Positions 1 to 8,541 of a DNA stretch of 64,000 nucleotides are shown piece by piece. Made by a program: the position numbers and the translations under genes. Source of the DNA: Arctopsyche grandis. Taxonomy: Eukaryota > Arthropoda > Insecta > Trichoptera > Hydropsychidae. Each line of letters begins with the position of its first letter. The first letter of the stretch is position 1. The stretch covers positions 23,893,001 through 23,957,000 of the forward strand of contig NC_135362.1 of assembly GCF_051622035.1 (NCBI RefSeq). The letters run 5' to 3'. Under the pieces are notes generated by a model. That model did not search any database. It was given only the letters and a program-made list of their open reading frames with translations, and was not told where the DNA came from.

Positions 1-186
1 CCAGCACAGTTCTTTATCGAATGGCTCCTATTCCAAGAGCTATCCGACTTCTTAATAAAATCGTTGCTGCCGAGCCTGAATGTGATATTTTCCACCTCAG
101 TGAGTGTGAGATTATTTTAACCTATTTGTCTGGTAGCCTGTGTTCATCAATATGTTCATAATTAAATGTAATTTATGAGTGGAATT

Positions 187-406
187 CAGTGGCAGCTCGT
201 CTATATGGGCTGCGGGGCTACAGCCCTCTCAGTATAGTACAAATGCATGCTGTTTTTGCCGTCCATATGGGCTGCAGACCTCCCAGTATAGACATATACA
301 TGCTATTTTTGTCTGCATTTGATCACCGGTATGGTCAACGAGCTACTACAGCCCCCCCAGCCCTCTCTGCAGCCCCCCCTCTATGAATTCTCACGAGCCG
401 CCACTG
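187..406. mobile_element. hAT-type MITE with 8-bp TSD
   Basis: Termini are CAGTGGCAGCTCGT and ACGAGCCGCCACTG, an imperfect terminal inverted repeat. It is flanked by the perfect 8-bp duplication GTGGAATT (179-186 and 407-414), as expected of hAT. Its right-hand ~88 bp are repeated at 815-904, beyond the foldback element. Confidence 0.8.
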
Positions 407-421
407 GTGGAATTTTGATTT

Positions 422-814
422 GGGTCTACGTAACTTGACAGAATGTTAAATTACAGAAAACGCAAATATCGGAAGGCAAAGATCGAAAATCGAAAGATCT
501 TAAATCGAAAGATCAAAAAAAAATGGTGCATGGTAAACGGTACATACTCACTTAATTTGCGCGAGCAGGATACAACATGAACAAGAGGAACATGCTTTTC
601 CTCCCGTATTCTGCGCGCGCACATTAACACGGGAGGAAAAGCACGTTCCTCTTGTTCCTGTTGTATCCTGCTCGCGCAAATTAAGTGAGTATGTACCGTT
701 TACCATGCACCATTTTTTTTTGATCTTTCGACTTAAGATCTTTCGATTTTCGATCTTTGCATTCTGATATTTGCGTTTTCTGTAATTTAACATTCTGTCA
801 AATCACGGAGACCG
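422..814. mobile_element. Foldback (long inverted repeat) element, family GGGTCTACGTGACG, copy 1
   Basis: The two halves are near-perfect reverse complements around a short loop near 610-620. Outer ends read GGGTCTACGT and ACGGAGACCG, inner arms carry TTGCGCGAGCAGGAT. Sister copies lie at 17551-17954 and 55178-55584. No protein is encoded, so it must be mobilised in trans if active. This copy lacks a clear TSD because its flanks are rearranged. Confidence 0.85.
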
Positions 815-904
815 GGTCAACGAGCTACTACAGCCCCCCCAGCCCTCTCTGCAGCCCCCTCCTCTATGAATTCTCACGAGCCGCCACTGGTGGAATTTCG
901 ATTT
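815..904. repeat. ~88-bp direct repeat of 334-421
   Basis: The sequence from the internal part of the hAT MITE through its right TIR, TSD and the following GATT is repeated on both sides of foldback copy 1. This is much longer than any target site duplication. Confidence 0.8.
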
Positions 905-1185
905 ATCTTCCATATGGGCTTCGCAGGGATGCTTTGTATTTGCAGCCGATTCTTAGATATTGGTTCTGACTATAGATGCAAGACATTTTCCACTTCGTAT
1001 TCTACTATTTGATATTTTTACTTTATCTGCTATTATTATAATACTATATAATTTTACGATTGTGTATAAATGTATTTTAGTCTGTGTATATATGTACATA
1101 TATTTTCATTTTTCTCATTGTGGCGCATTAGAAACTACTGCAATACCACAATGGTCCAAACTTAAACTCAAATAAATGAATATTA

Positions 1186-1562
1186 CTGCAACACACGCCG
1201 TAGACTAGAAAAAGTTGCATTATTTATATTATAAAACAAACATACGTGGAATAAAAATAGCAAAAGGTATAGTAATTATATAAGCATTTGGGTCAATACA
1301 TTCAGTATTGAAACATTTTGAACGATATGCATATAGAATGATCGCAATCGTTATAGAACCTTGTAGAAGATTTTTTAATTGAAACAGGGTGCAACGTGTT
1401 GAGCGTTACGAAACGTATACGAAAACGTGACGAAAAAAAAAATCAATAGAAATATTTTACAATTCAGTGCAGGTCACAAGAGGCCATTGAATGAAACGTA
1501 GAAGAGTAATGCGTACGTGTGCGTCAGCGCATTTAACCAGACCTATGGACGGAGATACACAC

Positions 1563-1628
<66 letters not shown>

Positions 1629-1726
1629 GTGAAGAATGACAGTTGGGAAAAGGGGGCGTAGTGGTTGTAGTATTAGTTGACAGTTGTGAGAGTTGTGTGA
1701 GTGGGGGGGGGGGTGAGAGGGGATAC
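1186..1726. other. Intronic or intergenic stretch with TA/GA microsatellite
   Basis: No coding exon seen on either strand. A (TA)n run at about 1565-1614 passes into (GA)n to 1628. If the FAM76 reading is right, this lies in its first intron, as does the LINE at 1-1185. Confidence 0.5.
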
Positions 1727-1828
1727 CTTGCATAGCTGTTGTCCAGGCGAGAGCTCCTCGAAGGGATGCCTGGAGAAACAGCGCGAGCAGGCGAACAGCG
1801 CCAGCGCCTGGTTTGCAGCCGCGCTCAT
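1727..1828 (-). CDS. FAM76: FAM76 family protein, first coding exon (partial gene)
   Basis: On the minus strand, ATG at 1828 opens a 34-codon exon ending QQLCK at a GT donor (gtatcc, 1726-1721). The peptide has ALFACSRC, then HPFEELSPGQQLCK, matching the strongly conserved N-terminus of animal FAM76A/B (ALYACTKC..RFPFEALSQGQQLCK, from knowledge of the family). FAM76 proteins are small nuclear proteins of poorly known function whose N-terminus carries paired cysteines of a zinc-binding region. The exon sits in a GC-rich island (1730-1990) unlike its AT-rich surroundings, as expected of a housekeeping promoter and 5' UTR. The next exon should begin with an ECR-type peptide. I do not see it at 1-1720, so the gene presumably continues past the left edge. 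Confidence 0.75.
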
Positions 1829-2097
1829 GGCGAGGGGCGGAGGCCTACGTGGGGGCGCGACTGACGCTCGACTGAAGACAGGTGCGTCTTCAGCACTCCA
1901 ACACTTGCACCGACAGCGACACCGACACGACTACTCATGCACACCACCCAAGCAAAACACCGGCAGGCCAGTGCTGCCACTCCACTCATTTCTCCAACCG
2001 TCATTGTCCTTTTTTGTATTCCGCTTGCCTTGAATAATTCAAGATGTGTCGTTTTATTTGGTATTTCACTACCAATAATATCATAATAATATATTCA
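1829..2097 (-). promoter_or_regulatory. Probable 5' UTR/promoter of FAM76
   Basis: GC-rich sequence directly upstream of the FAM76 ATG up to about 1990, then AT-rich. No clear TATA box at a convincing distance. The promoter role is inferred from position and composition only. Confidence 0.4.
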
Positions 2098-2146
2098 GCC
2101 AGCAGTGTGGCTCAGTGATAGCGTGTATGGGCAATTGGATTATTAG

Positions 2147-3041
2147 TAGGGTTGCCAGATGGTATCCAAAAGGAGGACATGTCCTCCTTTTCCATGTTTT
2201 GTCCTCCCTTACCTACTGTAAGTCCTCCTTTTTGCTAAACATCGGGCGGGACTGGCGGGAGGCGAAAAAGGGGGTAGGGCATGATGATTTGGTTTTATGG
2301 AGAGCAGGCGATTGATTGAAACGCGGTGTTTGGCTTCGGGAAACAATGTTTATTGGTTCAGGTACAGCGAGTGTGGGAGACGAGAGAAGTGTTGTCGGTT
2401 GTGAGGTCCGAAGGGAAGAGATAGCTTCCCGTGACGCGCTGACCGCCCTCGGGGTGAAAATACCTTCGTTTACGGCCAGCCTTTGGGGCTGCCACAGTTT
2501 CATGCATTGAGTTCTTGAGCATCAGAGGTGTAGAGATTGACGATGTTAAGCTACACGATCAATTTTGTAACTTGATTTCATTTCAGATGAAGATGAAGCA
2601 TATTATGATTTGAAGTTGCACGAGCAGTGGATAATCTACTTCAAAAGTGTTAAAAACATTGAATGTTTCTCAGAACTGCTCAAGATCTGCGAGTTTTATT
2701 TTTGTATAAGCGCACATAACGCATATGTGGAAAGAGTTTTTTCACTGATTAATACTCAGTGGAGCAAAGAGAGGAATAGACTAAGTGTGCAGTCAGTTAA
2801 ATCTTTAATTCTTACTCAATACAACTTTAAAAACATGACATGTGAAGATTTTTATAATTATTTGTTTAAAAAACCAAGAATTTCTTTCCAAAATTGGTAG
2901 CTCAGCTAAATATTATTAAAATGAAGAAAAATAATATAAAAAAATCGTTTAATTTCTGAATGTCCTCCTTTTTTACAGAAAATCCTCCTTTTTATTAGAC
3001 CCATCTGCCCTCCTTTATCAAATTATTATCTGGCAACCCTA
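2147..3041 (+). mobile_element. hAT element with transposase C-terminus relic
   Basis: Ends TAGGGTTGCCAGAT and ATCTGGCAACCCTA form a perfect 14-bp TIR. Flanks carry the perfect 8-bp TSD ATTATTAG (2139-2146, 3042-3049). At 895 bp it is internally deleted but keeps 2610-2900, which encodes a hAT C-terminal dimerisation domain (NAYVERVFSLINTQW, then KERNRLSVQSVKSLI). Both subterminal regions repeat the motif GTCCTCCTTTT. Confidence 0.88.
2610..2900 (+). pseudogene. hAT transposase fragment (hATC domain)
   Basis: A 96-codon open stretch matches only the C-terminal dimerisation domain of hAT transposases: the A-x-x-E-R-x-F-S signature (AYVERVFS at about residues 38-45) followed by a basic K/R-N-R-L segment. 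The catalytic DDE core and the BED finger are missing, so it cannot transpose itself. The start codon is arbitrary, since the frame simply opens after the deletion. Confidence 0.75.
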
Positions 3042-3654
3042 ATTATTAGTCACATTGCGGTAGTCACAAAGACAATTTTTGCCATTAAAATCGCGAATAC
3101 GCAATATTTGGCACTCAAGTTCTCGTTAGTATGATGGACTTTTCGGCTGCCAGATGTTCCGTTATAGAGATTTTAGTGACTTTGTGACCAGTAATCACCG
3201 AACCCGTGTTTGTTTAGCACCAAACGATTATTGGGTTCGATACCGCTATACTGCTTGTTAGACTTGGATATTTGTGACTCCAAGGCTTCGTTTCAAAGTT
3301 TCTTACTAATAATATCAGATTTTTAATTCGCGGTGAGCTTAATTTGAATATCGACACAATATTTACAAAGTTCGTTTTTTTCCGGTAGATTGTTACCAAA
3401 ATACAAAAATCCCCAGCCGAAAATAGGGTAAACAATCTTTAGAGAATACCGAAAAAATTTTGTGGTGTTACAGAAGATTTTTCAGAGTCAATTAAATTGT
3501 GGATGCCACAAGTAAATGTGAAACTAATTGTTTTTAGAAGCATAATAAAATATAAAAGGGAATGCGTCTTCGCCCAATGAATACAATTTCCCTGGTACAA
3601 ATGCTTAAACTTGGAACGTAGAGGCTCCTTAAGCGCTGTGATCTTAAGTTTTGT

Positions 3655-3771
3655 AGCGCCTTTGGCGCTCTAATTTTAAATTTTGAAGCGCCCTCGGCGC
3701 ATCAAGTGATGCCCTAACTTACTCGGTGCCCTTGGGCGCCACCCGGCCAGCCCCTCCTAAAACCGGCACTG
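3655..3771 (+). mobile_element. 3' fragment of hAT MITE (CAGTGCCGG family)
   Basis: Matches the right half of the nested element at 25155-25433, including the repeated GGCGCC-type motifs, and ends TAAAACCGGCACTG. The left end is lost. Nothing else recognisable between 3330 and 3655. Confidence 0.7.
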
Positions 3772-3807
3772 ATCAACGGGCACAACACTAGCTGTTTATA
3801 TTATTTA

Positions 3808-3935
3808 ACCAGCAGCGTGGCTCGGTGGTTGCATTGATACTAAGCACCGAGAGGTCACTGAGTCCTATCCCATGAGCTAACCTCGATTGAAAAGAGTATA
3901 ATCTTAAACGCTGCTGGTCAGACTTGGATCATTAC
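3808..3935 (+). mobile_element. tRNA-derived SINE (partial)
   Basis: Begins CCAGCAGCGTGGCTCGGTGG, has a degraded box B at about 3853-3868 and continues GCTGCTGGTCAGACTTGGAT, the body of the local SINE family. The rest of 3936-4396 shows only AT-rich sequence downstream of CAP gene A. Confidence 0.65.
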
Positions 3936-4396
3936 AAATTTCAAACGTAAAAATTACATAAATTAATCAACCTTTAAACTATTATATTGGTCACTAATTT
4001 TATGAATAAAATACATTAACGTAGGTACATATATATCATACTTCGGCTGTTAATATAACCATCAGACAACATCAAAATATACCAAATGGTTCAACTATTT
4101 TGGATCAGCACTAAGAAAGTAGTTGTAATATTTTGAAACTAAAATGACTTATAAACAATCATTGTCAAAGAAGCTAAGTCTTATCAATACAAAACGGTTC
4201 TTTTGAAAGTCTGTATTTTATTTTATTTAGAAACACATGTCAGCAATTTCAATATATTATGTATATAATGATTAAACACAATTTTGATGCAACAAACATT
4301 TATTTTTAGTTCTAACTACAAAAACTAATCAACAATTTAATCAAAAAATAAATTCTAATGCCTCATTGGGAAATAGATATCCTTAACATGTCAGCT

Positions 4397-6323
4397 TCAG
4401 TTACATTCATCGCCATATAATTTGCCACACTGTTCGGTGCAGCAAAGTTCTTCGCACCCTGTTCCAGTTTCGTATGGGTATTGATCTGCGAAATTTCCTC
4501 TGCAAAATTTAAATTTAGCTTATAAACCAAACCCTCGTATTAAAATATCAGTACCTTCACTTAAACTTGAACTTACGCGGGTCCAAAATTGCACACATAA
4601 GTACCGGTAGTCTGTCCATTCTCACGGTAGTGTGAAAAACCACATCCAACGTAAATGGTATCAGCCCAAACCACCTATAAGGCGTTTTTTTAGTAAAGTT
4701 TCCCAAATTTCTATATATAACGTGCATATGTATATCGCATATGAATCTTACTTGAGTATAATGTCCAGTCGACATTGAGAAACCCTTTGAATATGTGTAC
4801 ACTTTATTTTCAGCAAACCAGCTCTCGGCGGCCGCTGTCCAGTTGGCCTTTACCTCAGCTCTCGGGTCGAATGAAAAGTAAATGTTCTCTCCAACTTGGA
4901 AACGATCTATTAATGAAATATAAAGAGTAAAAATATAAATATAATATATTTGTCTTACAGACATAATTTACTATTGAAAAATTCATGTAGGTAATCCTGT
5001 TGTATCATAATTGTAAAAATATACAAGGGAACAAACACATTGCTGAAAACTAGAGATTTGCGAAAAATGGGTAAGGTAAAAGGTTGCTAATTGGAATCGT
5101 TTCAATGAAAATCAGATAAATTGGCAAACTCTAATAGGAAACGATCGACCTGGAGTCACAAATCCAAGGTCTGGCAAGCAGAAACCAGTGGGATTTGAAC
5201 CCGTGAACACTATGTTCAAAGCATTATATGCTAACCACTAGTCTATTCTGCTATATACAATGTTGAGTGATTATATACAGGGGCAACGTTATTCTATCTT
5301 TTAATTTTTTTTAAAGTTTACCATCATGTCGGTTTTGATTATGAGCCATTTTTCCTTGGAGTGCCCAATTTTGGGCAAGTTCTTGCAATTTGTCATCCCA
5401 CACCTGAAAATATATTTCGTATTAAAAAAATGATTTTTATTATTCTGAGAATGGTAAACGGACTACTAGTCATATGTGAACCAGTCACAGGACAACCGGT
5501 CGCTCTAGATCGGTCACACGTGATCACCCGTCACACTAAAACTGGTCACACCCTAAAACTGGTCATACCCGAAAATTGGTCACGAAAAAACTGGTCACAC
5601 CCAAAAATTCGATCAATTTTTAATTTTTCGGTGTGACCAGTTTTTTCGTGACCAATTTTCGGGTGTGACCAATTTTAGTGTGACGGGTGATCACGTGTGA
5701 CCGATCTAGAGCGACCGGTTGTCCTGTGACCGGTTCACATTTGACTAGTAATCACCGAACCTCTGAGAATACATACAAATTTCATTTATTGAATTCAGAA
5801 GAAATTTGTATGCATTTCTTAAATAATAAAAGCGTTTAAAAATAATTATAGTATATTATTTTTTTACTGTACACATCGTTAAATTCGGCCAAATATTTCA
5901 GAATTTAATTTTAATTGATATTTCAAGTATCAAGATATAATTTTCTTCGTTTCTATGTTTATCTATGTACAGTACATAAGCAGTTGCAGTTTTAGAAAAG
6001 ATTGTATATCTTGAATATTTCCAATAAAATTCATTTTAATACATGTTTAAATGATAAATTACCAATAGATTCATATTGGATGCTTTCGGCTGCCCAATCA
6101 ATTTTCCTTCAGCAACTTCCCGTCTCAATTCATTAAGTTTGTCAATGATGATCTTCTTATCGTCACAGGATACAGATCCAGCTTCAAATACAACAAATCT
6201 GTTGTTTATCCTTTAATTATTAACACTGAAATAATTTTACTACTAATATTTACATATTTCTCGCGCTTCAGCAGCGAACAGCACCACCAGACAACAGCAA
6301 ACCAGAACGATTGGTTTAACCAT
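4397..6323 (-). CDS. CAP superfamily (antigen 5-like) secreted protein A
   Basis: Six coding exons on the minus strand: 6323-6254, 6181-6063, 5403-5322, 4906-4752, 4674-4577, 4499-4397 (627 nt, 208 aa, stop TGA). All junctions are GT-AG and keep frame. Residues 1-20 are a hydrophobic signal peptide. The CAP domain follows: VWDDKL, AHNQNRHD, VGENIY (Glu of the CAP cleft), GHYTQVVW (CAP1 motif with His) and YVCNFGPAGN (CAP2 motif). The C-terminus is a short cysteine-rich tail (GCEELCC..CG..YGDEC). CAP proteins are secreted and stabilised by disulphides, and in insects occur in saliva, venom, seminal fluid and hemolymph. Nothing here shows which. Length suits a single-domain CAP. Start chosen as the only ATG opening the signal peptide. 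Intron 3 contains a foldback element and a SINE lies upstream of exon 3 in intron 3's flank (5053-5270 is in intron between exons 3 and 4). Confidence 0.92.
5053..5270 (-). mobile_element. tRNA-derived SINE in CAP A intron
   Basis: Reverse-strand copy of the SINE at 43011-43432, sharing ATCGACCTGGAGTCACAAAT and the box B complement GGGATTTGAACCCGTGA. It lies in the intron between exons 3 and 4 of CAP gene A and points the same way as the gene. Confidence 0.8.
5453..5761. mobile_element. Foldback MULE-like element with 9-bp TSD
   Basis: Ends GGTAAACGGACTACTAGTC and GACTAGTAATCACCGAACC. The halves are near-complete inverted repeats rich in ACTGGTCAC units. It is flanked by a perfect 9-bp duplication TCTGAGAAT (5444-5452, 5762-5770). 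Termini match the smaller MITEs at 9427 and 53363 and the foldback at 27832. It sits in the intron between exons 2 and 3 of CAP A. Confidence 0.88.
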
Positions 6324-6763
6324 TTTGGATTAGCAGTATGTAAGCAGATGTAACAGTTCAAGACTTAAACGACTTGTGAATGATCATCACCAAAGATCAA
6401 CCTTATTTATACTGACTGCTTCTGCTGAAAATGTATGTCTTACTTGTGCAACACCAATCGGCAATTACAATCATGATGTTTATTATAATAACAGTGTATA
6501 CAGTATTATATTCTATGCGTATATATTGCATGTCAATAATGAAGAATTGTCTGACAAATTTGCATATCCAATTTTGTGATAGGCATTTTAATCATTCAAA
6601 TTATGTTTCATTGAAGTCTTCTCTGATATGAATTGTATTAACAAATACATAATTAAATTAGTGTTTGAATTGTTCTTATCTATTATGAAAGGAATACATT
6701 TATAAAATTTGAAACTTTTCTTTAATACATAAATACATATACATATGTATGCATGAAATTTAC

Positions 6764-7878
6764 CATCACGTCGGTTTTGATTGTGTGCCCGTTTTCCTTG
6801 AAGTGCCCAAATTTGTGCAAGTGTTGCTAATTTTTCATCCCACATCTGAAAATATATTATATGTATGTATATAAAGTATAAATATTTTTATTTTGAAACC
6901 CTACTCTTTGAAAATTAGAAATTTCAACAATTGATTATTTTAGAGCAAGGGTACCCAACTTTTTCGAGGTTGGGAGCTATTTTTCATTTAAATTTTCGTG
7001 AAGATCAAATTGTAATGATGAATTTTAGGATTTTCATTGCTTTTTTTAGTTTTAAAAAGTTAAAAATATTTACTTTAAAAGGCAAAATAATTTTCATAAT
7101 TCTTTTTATAAACATTTCATATAAGTCCTTTAAATCCGTGTATTTTTCTGGATTCAATACATTCAATTTATAATAAAAGTTCAATTGCGTTAACGTAACG
7201 TTATTTTGCGATTCAATCAACTGTAATTATAAATTTCCCACATCCATTGGAAAAAATCATTGCGATGGTTTTTGCTTGAATTTGATCATTATTTTCACTT
7301 ATATTTGAAAGTGATGATGAGAAACTGAAAATTTTATGAAGTTCATTAAAGCCAGTAAACCTCTTCTTAAATTGATACAATATTTTTTTTGTTTTAAAAG
7401 CCATTCCTTTTTATTTGAAGATATGTAGGTGGCATTATCATCCTTTCCTTCAAGGATTGTAAATAGGTTTTTGAGCTATTTTTCCTATTATGCTGTAGAT
7501 TATCATTACAATAATATAATACTATGATTACTAACCAAATTAAATTAAATTGTAAAATAGAAAATGAATTTTTTTTATGCATAGTATTACTTTATAATTT
7601 CATTATTTTATTTTTATTCAAATCAACTACCACTACATTCATATTTTATGCTTTCAGCTTCTGCGACCTGACTTTCATATGTATGTGTTGATTATGTCTA
7701 TTTAAAATGAATTTCTTTTGATAAAAAGATATAAATCCAGCTTTAAATACAATATAAAATGTATTACTCTTAGTAATATTAAAGTAATTTTATAAACAAA
7801 AAAAATGATATACATATTCTTTGCTTCAGATGTGAACAAGGCCATAAAATAACAAACCACATCAATTAGCTTAACCAT
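6764..7878 (-). pseudogene. CAP-family pseudogene B (exons 1-3 only)
   Basis: A degenerate signal-peptide exon (7878 down to about 7817, starting MVKLIDVV), a damaged exon 2 (about 7741-7626) with an in-frame stop just before the conserved NMN, and a well-preserved 82-nt exon 3 (6845-6764, MWDEKLATLAQIWALQGK). The exon 1 donor region has lost one base compared with A, shifting phase. Exons 4-6, which would carry the catalytic-cleft Glu and the GHYTQ motif, are absent: gene A's first exon begins only 440 bp downstream. A hAT relic fills the intron between exons 2 and 3. It cannot encode a CAP fold. Confidence 0.85.
6940..7566 (-). mobile_element. hAT element relic with broken transposase
   Basis: The left end CAAGGGTACCCAACTTTTTC is hAT-like. 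Minus-strand pieces (7404-7005) read KKRFTGFNELHKIFSF, then TQLNFYYKLNVLNPEKYTDLK, resembling the end of GTF2IRD2/SCAND3-type hAT transposases, split by a frameshift. The segment 7450-7566 recurs at 60379-60493. It lies inside pseudogene B. Confidence 0.55.
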
Positions 7879-8541
7879 TTTGGATTAGTAAGTATTTGTC
7901 TGATATTAAAATGACTAAATTTTAGCCTCATTTATACCAAATCCTTCATCTGAAAACGTGCTTTCCAATTGGAAAACCCCTACCAGCAATTACAATAATG
8001 ACATATGAGTAATTATTCATAATAATATATATACAGTATTATATTGGACAAGTTTTCTAGTAGATGTTTGCTCCCTGGATACAAATATGATTATATAATA
8101 AGTAATTCAACCTGAATGTTGCGGTTTTAATGTTTTTTTTTTTTACAATTTTTTAAGTATTTATTTCAGATATTATTTTCAGTTTTATACTAATAATAAT
8201 ATTGAAATAAAAGGATAGATTTAGTTTTCAAATGATAAATCAAATATGTAATTACAGAATCATCATTATCTATTTAAATCCAATGTTTAAAATATATACA
8301 TATTTTAACTTATATGCAAATGTAGTTCTTTAAATATTTATATTAACCAGTATTACATAGTTTAGTTTATATATGACTTATTAATCCAAATATGTATGTG
8401 AAAAGGTTCTGAAAGAAAACTGAATTTTGATACAAAAACTTTTATTTTTTAAATAAATAAATAAAAAAATATCAACAATTTTGTGAACAACTTAAATTCT
8501 AATACTTAACTAGGAAACCTATATCTGTATGTTAATTTATT
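7879..8541. other. AT-rich spacer between CAP B and C
   Basis: No open frame, repeat match or RNA gene seen. It includes the presumed promoter of pseudogene B, where CATTTTGGATTAG before its ATG matches the same position in gene A. Confidence 0.5.

Larger units (their letters stand above)
1..1185 (+). mobile_element. LINE 3' end (ORF2 tail plus 3' UTR), interrupted
   Basis: Positions 1-150 encode the C-terminal tail of a LINE ORF2 (frame reading [16 protein letters not shown]) and match the LINE at 41450-41610 almost base for base. The 3' UTR resumes at about 905 and ends at 1118-1185 with the hairpin CATTGTGG...CCACAATG followed by an A-rich tail. A hAT MITE (187-406) and a foldback element (422-814) interrupt it. 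It is a dead 5'-truncated copy. Confidence 0.8.
2129..3204 (-). mobile_element. MULE-like MITE (GGTTCGGTGATTA family) carrying a nested hAT
   Basis: Reverse-oriented relative to copies at 9427-9630 and 53363-53624: left end GCAATTGGATTATT, right end TAATCACCGAACC, with shared internal segments such as GCCAGATGTTCCGTTA. A hAT element occupies 2147-3041. The flanks CGTGTATGG/CGTGTTTGT are compatible with a decayed 9-bp TSD. Confidence 0.7.
2098..3330 (+). mobile_element. tRNA-derived SINE split by a MITE
   Basis: The SINE head (GTGGCTCAGTGATAGCG, box A-like) is at 2098-2128 and resumes at 3205 with a box B-like GGTTCGATACCG and the family-typical TTTGTGACTCCA. The two pieces are joined in other SINE copies, for example 43011-43432. 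A MULE-like MITE (2129-3204) separates them. Confidence 0.65.
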
